Below, in pieces: positions 40,026 through 50,809 of a stretch of 64,000 nt of DNA; within the stretch, counting starts at the first letter, position 1, and each line of letters opens with the position of its first letter. Under the pieces are notes generated by a model that had not been told where the DNA came from, made no database searches, and saw nothing but the letters and a program-made list of their open reading frames with translations. Origin of the DNA: Histomonas meleagridis (lineage: Eukaryota; Parabasalia; Tritrichomonadida; Dientamoebidae). The translations under genes were made by a program, and so were the position numbers. Location of the stretch: positions 248,001-312,000 of the forward strand of contig WSYJ01000156.1 of the NCBI GenBank assembly GCA_020186115.1. The letters run 5' to 3'.

Positions 40026-43000
40026 TCATATGAATGTGAATGCTTTTGGCGCATCTTCAATGTTTATCACCTTAACATTGAAAAAGACAGGCGGGTCCTG
40101 TAATGACTCATTTACTTTTGCATAACATGAATCATAACATTCTCCTTCATTTGAAGCTTTCACGGCCATTGTATGAAATTGTATTTTAGTATCTCCTCTT
40201 AGTTGGTATACAACTAAACATTCGAAGATTGAGTTTTTAGCCAAATTTGTAATTTTACTTTCTCCATATCCAAATTCTTGTTTTGATGTTAGAAGCGAAT
40301 ACATTGAGTATTTCATGTAGAAATTCATTACATCATTTTCGGTGAATGATAATCTAAATGATCCGATTGGAGTTATGAAATCATATTCATCTTCATTTAC
40401 AACAGATACATTCGTAAAGAAAACAGGGATTCCAAAAGAGTCCTTTGAAGACGAAATAAGAAAATAGTCACCTATAAGATAAGCATGTATATGTTCTTGA
40501 TTCATAAAAGGTATAGTTCTAGGTAACTCAAAACCGTTTCCAAACGTCTTCATCACGTTCAAAAAGTTCTGTGGTGAAAAAATGAATTTCTGATGGCGGT
40601 TAATTTGTGAGATTATACAGTCGATTTTAATTGAAAGGTGCTCGTTTATATTGAGGTTTGAAACTAACGTTTTTTCGTAGGGAGACGTTAATTGCTCAAG
40701 AACAGAATTTTTAGAAGATTTAAATATTGGCGAAATTTTTTGGATTTTTTGATGGAAGTTTGAAATGATTTGATTAAATTTTTGGAAGTCATCGATATCT
40801 TTAATTAAAACAGGATTAAACCTCTTCAAAAATGAAAACACATAAAAATGCCATTGAAGAGGAAAAGCGAAAACGAAATAAGCTTGAAGATGATTAAAAT
40901 GGAATGATAACCCATTTGTCAAAGTATTAATTGAAGCGACTGCATTATTTTGGAAAGTATCAAGATAAGAATCAACATCACCAATTATTAAACAATTTAA
41001 CATTATATGAATCGATGTCATAAAGTTATATTCATGATTATTCATAATCGATTTAAATTTAGTTGATGAAGATTCGATTAAATTTATTATCTTCATGAAG
41101 TTTTGTATAAATAAATTCGATTGATCATTTCGTATTAATTCGGATAAACTTAATTTGATTAACGCACTAATATGTTGTGTTAAAAAACAAAAATCTAAAA
41201 GATCTTTCGCAAATTTTTGTCGCTTCCAAAAATGTAATAACAAATTAATAACCTTTTGATCAGTTGCTAATAAATAAGGTTGTTCATTAGGCTTTTTATC
41301 AGTTAAATTCATTCCTTCATTTAATAACAATGAACATAATTCATAATTATTAAGTTGTGCTGCTAAATGTAATGGTGTTAAACCATTTGATGTAACACTA
41401 TTAATATCAGCTCCTTTTTCTAATAAGAATTTAACAATTTCAATCGAATTTATCGATACTGCACAATGTAATGGTGTGAAATGTGATTTATTCGATGAAT
41501 TTACTGAATAACCATTTTCGATTAATTTGGTTGCAACATTTAAATCTTTATGTTGTACTGCTGTAAGTAATTTATTTTCAACGCCAAGTGAATGTAAGAA
41601 ATCCATACATTCATTAGAATGTGATTCAAACGCATAATCTAATGGTGTTAATCCATCTTTATTAGGTAATGATAATAATGAATAATCATCGATAATAGAT
41701 ATAATTAATTTTAATGTTTGTACTGAACCATTTTTACATAAGATATGTATAGGTGTTTCTCCTTTATTATTAATATAATCAGAAGTAATTCGAACATTAT
41801 TCGCTAAGTCTTGAATACATTTAAATACTAAAGGATCATCGACATAATGAAATAATGAATTACCATAAATATCTTGATAATATAATGACGCATTTCTATT
41901 AACTAAAACAGCTACGAAATTACCTTTTTGTAACATAGCTGCTAATAGTAATGGCGTTCGACCTTCTGCATCCGGTATATCGATTAAATCATTAAATTCA
42001 TTTAAACATTCCGCAATTATTCGACTATTTAATGTGAATAAAATAGCTGCATGTAATATAGTACAACCTCTTAAAATTCCATTAGTCTTCTTAAGAAATA
42101 ATTCAACTGATTTCGAATTTAATGAATCATTATAATTTTGTGAATATAATTGTAATGTTTTATTAAATTCGATTTTTTGTTCTTCTCCTTTATTATAATC
42201 GAAATAAGAAATTTTCGATTCTATTACATGTTTTGTTTCATAAAGTTTTTTAACGTTTATTGTGTATTTCATTTCTTTAGATTTATCATTAAAACGTAAT
42301 AAATTATTACTCATAAATGAATATAATACTGGTGTCATACCAAATGAATCAACACTATTTATATCAGAGTTTGATTTAATAGCTTCAATAGCTATTTGAC
42401 TATCAGCACGAACTGCATATGATAATGGTATTAATCCTTCATTATCTTTACCATCGAAATCGAAATCTTTCTTTAATATATTAATCATTAATGATGATGA
42501 ACTTGCTAAATAATGAAATAATGATGCGCCTAATGAATCCCTAATATTAAAATTAGGATATTCCTTAAATAAAGCTGGAATTAATTCTTCCGCTTTTCGT
42601 TTTATTAAATATACAATGATACTATCGCCATCTGAATTAACATATTCGAAATCTAATGTGACTTTAAATAATCGCTCTAAATATTTTGGTCGATAAAAAT
42701 CAGATGCTAAAAAACATGCTTTCGATGCTGTTTGTGAATTAGAGTATTCTAATAATACTAAAAATGTTTGATATAAATCAAAAATGACACTATAATCAAG
42801 TGGTGTCATTTGATATTTGTCTTCAATGTTCGGTGATGCACCAGCTTGAATTAATGTATGACATAATTGATAATATCCTCGTGAAGCTGCGATATGAAGA
42901 ACTGTACTTTTGTTGATTTCTTCTTTGAAATTAACTTTGTTATAATATGGAGACCGATTTGAAAAAAGATGAAATGAGACTCCTCTTAAACTATTTTCAT

Positions 43001-43628
43001 ATACTGATGAATGGAATGATGGTAATGCTTTATGCTCTAATAGTAATTTGATCATTTCTTCATTAGCCATATGTTTAGCTATATCAAGTGGTGAACAAAA
43101 TTGTAATGTAGTGTTGGAATTTGGAATATTAATTATTGGATCACAACTGATAACAACATTGTTAATTTGTGGGCAATTATGTTCTAACAAAAATCGAGCA
43201 GTGTCAATATGCCCATAATAAACGGCAAAATGAAGATTACTCCAATTTTTTGATGTCAAATCTTTCATCATAACATCTGATTTCATAAGTATTTCAACCA
43301 TGTTAGTATCTCCTTTAATGGAGGCTATGTGGCTTGGTGTAAGAGAATCAATGTTATAAAAATGAAGAGATCGAAATGCTCCGACAAGAAATTTAGCAGA
43401 TGAATAAGAAGAACTTGCTGCAGCATAATGGAGAGCTGAATTCCCAAACAAATCTGATTGAATAAGAGGATTTGTTCCTGAATCTGCCATGCAATCCATT
43501 AATTCTTTATCTCGGTCTTGAAATGCATATAAATGAATTAATGTTGTACCATTATTAAGTTGATCTGAATGCTTTCCAAATGAATAAAATGAAAGAATTG
43601 CATCTTTGTTGCTCATTTCTTTTGACAT
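40026..43628 (-). CDS. Large ankyrin-repeat protein (1200 residues) with unassigned C-terminal domain
   Basis: ATG start; no signal peptide or membrane helix. From about residue 25 to 815 there are some 18-20 classical ankyrin repeats (GNSALHYAAASSS, LTPSHIASIKGDTNMVEILM, FTPLHCAVSINSIEIVKFLL, LTPLHLAAQLNNYELCSLLL), spaced regularly and of the TPLHxAA type. They are unlike the DUF3447 modules elsewhere in the window. The last 380 residues are a helical domain (about 820-1000) followed by a beta-rich part (GDYFLISSSKDSFGIPVFF, FDFITPIGSFRLSF-like). The order helix bundle then beta barrel is reminiscent of a DH-PH pair in RhoGEFs, but I cannot confirm it. Likely a cytosolic scaffold or signalling protein. 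Confidence 0.85.
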   Translation of the reverse strand: MSKEMSNKDAILSFYSFGKHSDQLNNGTTLIHLYAFQDRDKELMDCMADSGTNPLIQSDLFGNSALHYAAASSSYSSAKFLVGAFRSLHFYNIDSLTPSHIASIKGDTNMVEILMKSDVMMKDLTSKNWSNLHFAVYYGHIDTARFLLEHNCPQINNVVISCDPIINIPNSNTTLQFCSPLDIAKHMANEEMIKLLLEHKALPSFHSSVYENSLRGVSFHLFSNRSPYYNKVNFKEEINKSTVLHIAASRGYYQLCHTLIQAGASPNIEDKYQMTPLDYSVIFDLYQTFLVLLEYSNSQTASKACFLASDFYRPKYLERLFKVTLDFEYVNSDGDSIIVYLIKRKAEELIPALFKEYPNFNIRDSLGASLFHYLASSSSLMINILKKDFDFDGKDNEGLIPLSYAVRADSQIAIEAIKSNSDINSVDSFGMTPVLYSFMSNNLLRFNDKSKEMKYTINVKKLYETKHVIESKISYFDYNKGEEQKIEFNKTLQLYSQNYNDSLNSKSVELFLKKTNGILRGCTILHAAILFTLNSRIIAECLNEFNDLIDIPDAEGRTPLLLAAMLQKGNFVAVLVNRNASLYYQDIYGNSLFHYVDDPLVFKCIQDLANNVRITSDYINNKGETPIHILCKNGSVQTLKLIISIIDDYSLLSLPNKDGLTPLDYAFESHSNECMDFLHSLGVENKLLTAVQHKDLNVATKLIENGYSVNSSNKSHFTPLHCAVSINSIEIVKFLLEKGADINSVTSNGLTPLHLAAQLNNYELCSLLLNEGMNLTDKKPNEQPYLLATDQKVINLLLHFWKRQKFAKDLLDFCFLTQHISALIKLSLSELIRNDQSNLFIQNFMKIINLIESSSTKFKSIMNNHEYNFMTSIHIMLNCLIIGDVDSYLDTFQNNAVASINTLTNGLSFHFNHLQAYFVFAFPLQWHFYVFSFLKRFNPVLIKDIDDFQKFNQIISNFHQKIQKISPIFKSSKNSVLEQLTSPYEKTLVSNLNINEHLSIKIDCIISQINRHQKFIFSPQNFLNVMKTFGNGFELPRTIPFMNQEHIHAYLIGDYFLISSSKDSFGIPVFFTNVSVVNEDEYDFITPIGSFRLSFTENDVMNFYMKYSMYSLLTSKQEFGYGESKITNLAKNSIFECLVVYQLRGDTKIQFHTMAVKASNEGECYDSCYAKVNESLQDPPVFFNVKVINIEDAPKAFTFI

Positions 43629-44164
43629 ACAAACGTCTTCAAATTACAATACTTTACTTTACTATTAACACTTTTTACAGTTGAAGGACATATTTATCCA
43701 CAAAAGGTTTCCTCATTCTTATGATTATAACAAAGCAAATGAATTTCATTGCAATTGTTCGTTTTTATATAATTTATTAATAAATTACATCAAATTTTTC
43801 AATGTCATCTTTATAACAACAGTACTTAAAGTTGTTTTTTAAGAATTTATGATGAAGCATAACGAAGATAATGATAATTTGTCATGAAATTTTATCTGTA
43901 CAATATTTTTTTTTATGATTTCGTATAATTCTATAATTATTGTATTATAATATTTTTATATAAATTGTTGTATTCGATAATTACTTAAAATATCATTTAT
44001 TCCATATTTATACAGTTTGTATATATGATCAAAACCGCTAATTCTCAAACAAACATACTCAATTTATATACCGATCAAATCACACAGAAGTATATTGTAT
44101 GAGTAAAGCTCACAATCGAGCGAAGAAAACTTAATATTAAACAATTAGAATTCGAGACTATTTA
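43629..44164. other. Intergenic region
   Basis: About 530 bp, very AT-rich, between two - strand genes. It must hold the promoter of the ankyrin gene and the 3' end of the CAP gene. No other feature seen. Confidence 0.45.
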
Positions 44165-46714
44165 TTAACTAGACGATGACTTCCTATGCTTATTTCTTCT
44201 TAGAATTACAAGTACCACAACTAGAGCTGCAATAACTACAATTACTACTACTACTACTACAACCACAATTACCACAGTATTATCAGCTTTCAAGTCTGCC
44301 GATAGTGTAGTGATTCCATTATTTTCTTCTAATTTAAATTCGTATCTATCATCTTCCTCATTAATTATAGTACTTCCGCATATATCAGCTGTATAAATTT
44401 GTGAATCGCCAGAAATGACATTAAAATGTTCAGGATAATCATCTCCATATTTCCTTAACATTATATTTGCCTTATATGTAAGATCTGAAACGTTTAATGT
44501 GATAATACTTTGTTGATAATTCATATTTCCATAATTAATTACGATATTTGAAGTTAAGTTTAATGAATCTTCAAATACTAAATATGAATTATATAACATT
44601 TCCATTGAGTTAATTATACTATTACTAATTGTTGATGTTGAATCACGTTCGATTAATAAATGATCAATTTCAATCATTGGATTATTATTAGCTAATAATA
44701 AACCATTTCGACTTGTTATTGATCTTGTTGATATTTTAGATTCACCATTCATATTTACGATTGAAACTTGAATAGTATTAATAGAACTGAGAACATTAAT
44801 TTCGATATTTCCTGATTCAACTGTTATTGATTTAGTGAATTGTAATTTATTATATGAATTTGGTGTAACGATATTTAATTCACCTTTACCTTTAACTTCG
44901 ACTGGTAATATATTCGAATCTTCTAATTCTATTTCTGCACCATTTTCATTTAATATAAGTCCAAATGAAAAATCGTCTTTAAATTCTTTCGATGGAATTG
45001 TAATCTTTCGATTTGCTTTTGTAAATTCGAAATTAACTTTTGTATTAGATGTAGTGTTTTCATCAATTGTTAATGTGAATGATGTTGATGTCTTAATATT
45101 AATTTCTTGATAATTTGATGAAATTGTTTCTTCTGTTCGATGACTTGTAGATTTAAATGATATATTATCAGATATTATAAATTCAGAAAGATCTTCACTG
45201 AACCCAATTTGTGAATTTTGTGATATTTTTTCAAATGATAATGCCATGTCATAATTGGAATATTCAACTTCTTCAAGGTTATAAAAGCTGATTTTTTCAA
45301 ATTGATTATAATCTGCTACTGTAGCATCATTAATGAATGATAACGATTTAATATTTAATAAAGTTGTTGAAGTAAAATCAGAATTAACTAAATTAACATT
45401 GACTTTATCAAACGTCAATTTGTTTATAACACTTCTTGTTAATAAATGTGCATCAACATAACAGTTATATCTTGAACTTGTCGAAATATATGTTAAATCA
45501 ATTTGATTTCGAAGATTTTCTAAGCTTAAATAGTTTGTTGACGTCATTGACCGACTTAAATGAACAGTAATTGATTTAATTGTACTTGGAATTTCTTGTG
45601 TATTAAGCTCACTAAATGTTGTTAAGTAAATTTGTGTCTCATTATCTTCTCTGCCTTGTGTTGATTTTACGTAATAAATATCTAAGTGATCGGTAACAGG
45701 TTCTGGTGTTGGTTCTGGCGTTGGTGTTGGTGTTGCAACTGTACCTGTTGCTGTTCTTGTCGATGTACTTGTTGCTGTACTTGTGGCAGTTCTTGTCGAT
45801 GTTTGAGTTATGGTACTGCAATCAACAGCTTGGAAACTATATCGCCATTCAGTGTCGGCACTCATACTTGTAATTACAACTTGAACCTTTTGTCCATTAG
45901 TCGGTTTAGACGCAGGCGTGAAGAAAACAACACCAGAATACATTGCACTATTTTGAGTGTCGGTTGATACATCTGAAAGTGAAATAGCTGTTCCATCATA
46001 TGTTACTGATACTTGTGTATCTGATGGCATTGAGTGTAAAGAGCCTCCAGATGGATTCCATTGTCTACTAAAAGTCCAAACATCTGGAATTAAATTGACA
46101 GGAAATGCTCCAGGTGGTGGATATGCAATAAAAATGGGTGAAGATGTGCCTACCCTATTAAAACCAAATACTCTAGTTGCAGAGTAATGACCATTGACAC
46201 CTTGTGCTAATTCACTTAATGTTGGAAGTAAAAGCCATCGTCGATGTCCACAAGATGAAACACCACGATCATCCATGTAACTTGCAATGGAGTTAGAACC
46301 ACATGCTGTTCCACTGGACCAATAAATATTGGAACTGGAAGCACCTGTTGATCCTGCTTGCGTCCAACAAGTAAGACTTTGGTCTGTTAAATCATGACTG
46401 AAGATGCCATTTGCTTCCATGATTTTGCACGCTTCCATTTCGCTTTGAATTACAGCAGCATCTTGGGATTGAACTAAATCATTGAGACCACAAGCATAAC
46501 GGTAGAAGTTCATTACGTTAAGTGCATCACTTTTGTCCGCATCTGTTTGGTACCCAACACCACATTCATCAGAACTTGCAACATGACATTTATATCCATG
46601 AGTATATACGTGAAGTGTGTTATACTTTGAACAAACTTCTTGAGGTGTTCTATTTTCAAGTTCTGGCCATGTTACTGTGGCAGAAAAACATGCTTGGAGA
46701 AAGATACACAGCAT
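44165..46714 (-). CDS. CAP/SCP-domain surface protein with single transmembrane anchor
   Basis: The protein has 849 residues from the ATG at 46714; the frame opens at a TTG seven codons earlier. A short signal peptide (MLCIFLQACFSA) is followed by a CAP (SCP/PR-1/Ag5) domain over about residues 55-280. Landmarks are LNVMNFYRYACGLNDLVQS, NGIFSHDL and CGHRRWLLLP, with several Cys. A Thr/Ser linker (STRTATSTATSTSTRTATGT) and a Pro-Thr-Glu stretch lead to about 450 residues of beta-rich, repeat-poor ectodomain that I do not recognise. It ends in a poly-Val/Ile membrane helix and the tail RRNKHRKSSSS. CAP proteins of parasites bind lipids or modulate hosts; trichomonads carry a family of them. Here it is tethered to the surface rather than secreted. 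Confidence 0.88.
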   Translation of the reverse strand: MLCIFLQACFSATVTWPELENRTPQEVCSKYNTLHVYTHGYKCHVASSDECGVGYQTDADKSDALNVMNFYRYACGLNDLVQSQDAAVIQSEMEACKIMEANGIFSHDLTDQSLTCWTQAGSTGASSSNIYWSSGTACGSNSIASYMDDRGVSSCGHRRWLLLPTLSELAQGVNGHYSATRVFGFNRVGTSSPIFIAYPPPGAFPVNLIPDVWTFSRQWNPSGGSLHSMPSDTQVSVTYDGTAISLSDVSTDTQNSAMYSGVVFFTPASKPTNGQKVQVVITSMSADTEWRYSFQAVDCSTITQTSTRTATSTATSTSTRTATGTVATPTPTPEPTPEPVTDHLDIYYVKSTQGREDNETQIYLTTFSELNTQEIPSTIKSITVHLSRSMTSTNYLSLENLRNQIDLTYISTSSRYNCYVDAHLLTRSVINKLTFDKVNVNLVNSDFTSTTLLNIKSLSFINDATVADYNQFEKISFYNLEEVEYSNYDMALSFEKISQNSQIGFSEDLSEFIISDNISFKSTSHRTEETISSNYQEINIKTSTSFTLTIDENTTSNTKVNFEFTKANRKITIPSKEFKDDFSFGLILNENGAEIELEDSNILPVEVKGKGELNIVTPNSYNKLQFTKSITVESGNIEINVLSSINTIQVSIVNMNGESKISTRSITSRNGLLLANNNPMIEIDHLLIERDSTSTISNSIINSMEMLYNSYLVFEDSLNLTSNIVINYGNMNYQQSIITLNVSDLTYKANIMLRKYGDDYPEHFNVISGDSQIYTADICGSTIINEEDDRYEFKLEENNGITTLSADLKADNTVVIVVVVVVVVIVVIAALVVVLVILRRNKHRKSSSS

Positions 46715-47435
46715 TTTGCAAAATGTTCTGTTCAATAGCGAACCTCAAAATTTGGGAGTTATTCAAACAATTTATTCCCTGTTTTGAATTGTTTATTAAA
46801 ATTTTTGAATAGCATGTCGACACGGGATTAAACGATGTTTAGCGGTTAACTTTCAAACGATAATTTTACAGTAACTTGTTTGACCGTTTATCGAAAAGCA
46901 AAATGGCGTTCAATATCATGCTTCATTTAAATTAATTTGAATCAAACAACAATTGATATCAAAACTATATCCAGGATAATATACGCCAAGGAACAACAAG
47001 AACTCGTGAAACTCTCAGAAAAAATTTACAACAAATCACCACTGTTTGTTTCAGGTTCATTTTTTGCTCATCCTTGCTTTTTAATAAAAAAGGCCCAAAA
47101 GTATATTTCTGTTGTGGTTGCTGTTTATTTCTGACTCATTGCTCAGATCTTCTAATGAAAGGTCAGAAAAACGAATTTGTATTATAGATTAGTCAAAAAC
47201 ACCATTTGGCGACCGTTAAGGAAATTCATTTAATGAAATAAAAATATCTCATTACATCCTTGAAATTATTAAATAATTAAATAAAATATATATTATAAAT
47301 ATATAATTAAAATGATATATCAAGTCAAATTTATTAGAATTAAGTGTATAATTTAAAAATTAAGTTTTAAAAAAAAAAATTAATGATTTTTTATTGATGT
47401 ATCCAAATGTTTTTGCCTTTGGAGATGTGAAATAC
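46715..47435. other. Upstream region of the CAP gene
   Basis: It holds MYB-like words (GCGGTTAAC near 46840, AAACGATAA near 46856, GACCGTTTA near 46880) about 110-170 bases before the CAP start. A 65-codon TTG-started frame at 46937 is not called. The rest is AT-rich with no gene. Confidence 0.4.
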
Positions 47436-47640
47436 TTATATGATGAAATTACTTCATGAACATGAGAGAATTGATATTAATGATAAAGATGTTCATCAAT
47501 TTAATATTTCATTTTAAGATTCTATTTGGTAATTATTTAAATGATTTCAAACAGTATTTACATATGCTTCACCAAGAAACAATAAAAAATATTATAATAA
47601 ATTCTTGAATATTTTATGCATAGAGTTGAGAAAAACTGGG
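47436..47640 (+). pseudogene. Orphan ankyrin module relic
   Basis: A module end (MMKLLHEHERIDINDKD) is followed by a shortened spacer of the standard type (TTTGGTAATTATTTAAATGAT) and the start of another module (ACAGTATTTACATATGC) that degenerates. No gene head is present. Confidence 0.6.
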
Positions 47641-47652
47641 CCAATGGCCCAG
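47636..47652. repeat. 17-bp palindrome
   Basis: CTGGGCCAATGGCCCAG: two 8-base arms around one base. G+C-rich in a very AT-rich tract, and it abuts the end of the ankyrin relic. Confidence 0.7.
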
Positions 47653-48481
47653 ATGAGGTGACAAACGGTTGAAAAAAATAAAACGGGTCCTAAGCTCTAA
47701 ACGGTCGTTCGACATCGAAAAGAATATAATTATCTTGTCGTTTTCATTATATTAATTATTAAAAAATATATATCAAATATTAATAATAACAGTAGGTGAT
47801 ATTTTTATATATTTAGAAGACAAAAACTTTTATTTAAAGATTTGACACTTGAAAATGAAATAAATATATCTTCACATTAAATTGGGGTACGCACATGATT
47901 TTAGGTGTTTAATATATTACATCAGAAATAATTTTTCATTTTGAAAATAATCAAATTTTCATAAATAAATTGTTGATTTCTTAGTTAAAATTGAAAAATC
48001 AGAAAATTATTTTGAAATTATTAAGATAATGATAATAAATATCAAAATTTCGTTTTATAGTGAATTAGCTTTTTCTATGGCATTGCAAAAAATATGTTTA
48101 TTATTTATTTGATATTTATAAGAATGAAATATGTAGCCAATCAGGGTTGACTTTTTCACTCGAATTATACGTTAAAGGATCACTTCAACTTTACAGTTCA
48201 TTCAATATTGATACAAAACGTAAAAATTTTTGTGTTCATATTCACCTCATATAGTGTTCAGTTTATCAGTTATAAACTCGACATAAAATGAAAATATTTT
48301 TATTAATATATAATATATATGCTATGTATCTATATACATTATAATAATTTAATAATTTATTTATTATAGGTAATATAAATTATGCTTTATAATACTAAAT
48401 ATAAATTGAAATCATTAATTGATTCTCATTTTTATACATTGATGCTTCTCAATAATAAGTAGCTTATTTGGATGGTGTTTA
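47653..48481. other. Gene-poor region
   Basis: AT-rich sequence without a supported gene. It includes the words AAACGGTTG and AAACGGTCG shortly after the palindrome, and AAATTGGGGTACG near 47880, a 13-mer also found (inverted) near 13095. Confidence 0.4.
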
Positions 48482-48960
48482 CTAAATAATCTCAACATCA
48501 TTATCACATATTTCCTGGATTTCATCTTCTGATATTTGTGGAAATCGGTACTTATTTATTGATGTTACGTATCTCGCGACAATATTTCTTCCTACTTTTT
48601 GGGTAATTTTATACCTAGATAAATGCATTGACCATCTGTTTGCACTAATTTTATTTTTTAAGAAAATGTCCACACAAAGAAAATTAATTAATTCATTTCC
48701 CCAGAATCAAATATTTCATAATCAACATTTTCACATTGTATTTCATAATAAGGTCCTTCTTTTGGGAATTTTATCTTAGTTCTTGCTTATATTTTAATTG
48801 CGAATATTCTTACTGTAGAAATCAGCTCATTTTCAAGAATTATTTTACCACATCCAATATTACTCCCATTATAATCTTTTTTCTATTTTGGGTTCAATCC
48901 AATTTTTATTTATTTTTAAAATTAATAATTCATTGAAAGATCTTTCAATTGATACAATTG
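48482..48960 (-). pseudogene. Decayed coding relic, family unknown
   Basis: A 63-codon GTG-started frame at 48482-48673 (NKISANRWSMHLSRYKITQK, ISEDEIQEICDNDVEII) has no usable start. In a second frame upstream (about 48690-48860), coding-like sequence (IGCGKIILENELISTVRIF, then ARTKIKFPKEGPYYEIQCEN) is broken by a stop. The pieces look like one protein damaged by frameshifts. I cannot name it. Confidence 0.35.
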
Positions 48961-48977
48961 TTTGATTTAATATACTA

Positions 48978-49286
48978 TTAGTATATTAATTGTGAAAAAT
49001 TATGTTCAGATAGGATGGAACCTATCCTTGACAAACAAAACTCGTTTTCAATTAATTGAAAAGAATGTATTACCGAACTTAAATAATTACAATCAATGCA
49101 AAAGTCCATTGTAAATATTGACGAATAATTTTCCTTCTTCTTTTCTATATCTGTATTATCGCATTGCACCTTTAACCATCCATAATAAAAAAGCAAAATA
49201 AAATAACCTGTTAATGAACATAAAATTGCATAAAGATTATATAAATCCTTCCGAAGGTAAATTTTGAATATTTCTATAAAAATCAA
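48978..49286 (-). other. Unassigned 102-codon frame
   Basis: ATG-started open frame with a hydrophobic middle (LCSLTGYFILLFYYGWL) and a Cys-containing second half. It sits among relics and may belong to the same decayed locus. Weak support. Confidence 0.2.
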
Positions 49287-49322
49287 ATTTAGGAAAATTG
49301 GTAATATTTTTTTAGTGAAATA

Positions 49323-49585
49323 TATTATGAATGATTGTAAACTTCAAAAGAAAACTTTAACTTGTGTAACAGAGTCAGGAAATTTCGAATTAATGAAATT
49401 TCTTCTTGAACAAAAAGGAATTGATATTAACTATGGAAATTTTTATTTAATTTTAGAATTCCTAAATCATATTTAGGAACTATTTAAATTATTTGAAACA
49501 GCACTTATGATTTCATCTTCAAATGGTCATATAGATATAGTTAAATTACTTCATGGACACAAAGGAATTGATTCAAATATTTAGA
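49323..49585 (+). pseudogene. Orphan ankyrin cassettes (two modules)
   Basis: Module one (KTLTCVTESGNFELMKFLLE, ending GIDINYGN), a 57-nt spacer of the standard type, then module two (TALMISSSNGHIDIVKLLHG), which stops after SNI. No head gene. Same module-spacer grammar as the large arrays. Confidence 0.65.
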
Positions 49586-50071
49586 GATCTATAAATAAAA
49601 AATAAATCAAATTCGAAAAAACATTTTCATTTTTTACTTCTCATTTACGATTAGTTTAATATTATAATATTAAAAAATATTATAGATATTATTTTGCTTC
49701 GATTTTTAATTAGTATATAATGAATAAATAATATCATGTTTCGCATCTTTACGTCAAAAATGAAAAAATATAAAATTTCATATTTTTGATCATTTTGTGA
49801 ATAAAATAAAAATTACATCTTATTTATAGACATATGAGTAAAATATAATTAAATCAAATGAAAAATGTTAGAAATCCCATTTTTTATGAATTCATTTTAA
49901 ACATAAAAAATTGAACAAAACAAATCACATATAAGATATCAGTACATAAAGGAGAGCATATTTATATATATATATTTAAAAAAAAAAAATTGAAAATTTA
50001 AATTTGTCTGCACCTCTATTTATCGTTCCATTTTTCATGTAAATAACAGTATACTCTATAAAGGAAAAAAT
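49586..50071. other. Intergenic region
   Basis: Extremely AT-rich, with an AT dinucleotide run and a poly-A run near 49980. No gene seen. Confidence 0.5.
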
Positions 50072-50809
50072 TTATAAAAAATTATACACAACAAAACATT
50101 TGAAAATTATATTTACTTTGTTTGAATATTTTCGGATTCCGAATTCGACCTCTTTAACTGCTTCTAAAAATATTACAAAAACTAAAAATTTTATTATTTC
50201 TTCAATAAGCGATTCAGTATTTATATTTTCTAGTAATGAAACTTCAAATATTTTGTAATCATAATCTTTCAGGTGTTTTTCACATTTTTCCTTTAAATCA
50301 TCTAATGAAAATAATTTTTCATATGATTTATCACTTTTGTTATTGTATACAATAATAAACTGAGGTTTACCAAGAAAATCTCGAATTTGCTCTAATGCAT
50401 CGAAGGTTTTTAAACAATTAGGTTGATCAGGACTACTAACAATAATTATCTTATCTGAACGATGGACGAAGATATGATAAAGTTCTGAATATTTTTCAAC
50501 TCCTCCGAGATCCCATAAATAAATTTGTTTCTTGTCATCTTCAATATTATAGGTATTCACAAAAGTTGGTTCATAATCACCATGATCAATTCCTTGTAAA
50601 AGTTCACAAAGAGTTGTTTTTCCTGTTGTGCCTATACCAAAAATAGTGATTTTCTTTGGATAAGTGTCATTCTCAATTAAAATATCAGGTTTATCAGGTG
50701 GCGCAAGATCCCCTGTGTGACCTAAATATCGCCCCCACCTACCTCTTGCAACGTAGGGTCCATCATTAAATGAACGTATCCTGTAGACAGCGCTTTCGAG
50801 TGCACCCAT
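50072..50809 (-). CDS. Arf/Ras-like small GTPase with N-terminal extension and myristoylation motif
   Basis: The protein has 245 residues from the ATG at 50809 (the frame opens at a TTG four codons earlier). That start gives MGALES, a match to the MGxxxS/T N-myristoylation motif used by Arf/Arl proteins. A 50-residue extension follows (RGRWGRYLGHTGDLAPPDKP). The G domain has G1 GIGTTGKT, a candidate G2 Thr in EPTFVNTY, G3 WDLGG (Arf-like; Ras has DTAG), G4 NNKSD and a G5-like EVSLLEN. The C-terminal 45 residues are hydrophobic and unusual for the family (FLVFVIFLEAV). Probably a membrane-bound trafficking GTPase. The G3 residue after WDLGG is Val rather than the catalytic Gln of Arf (WDVGGQ), so intrinsic hydrolysis may be low. 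Confidence 0.8.
   Translation of the reverse strand: MGALESAVYRIRSFNDGPYVARGRWGRYLGHTGDLAPPDKPDILIENDTYPKKITIFGIGTTGKTTLCELLQGIDHGDYEPTFVNTYNIEDDKKQIYLWDLGGVEKYSELYHIFVHRSDKIIIVSSPDQPNCLKTFDALEQIRDFLGKPQFIIVYNNKSDKSYEKLFSLDDLKEKCEKHLKDYDYKIFEVSLLENINTESLIEEIIKFLVFVIFLEAVKEVEFGIRKYSNKVNIIFKCFVVYNFL

Noticed and set aside
46937-47134. 65-codon frame
   Set aside because: TTG start and no family pattern.
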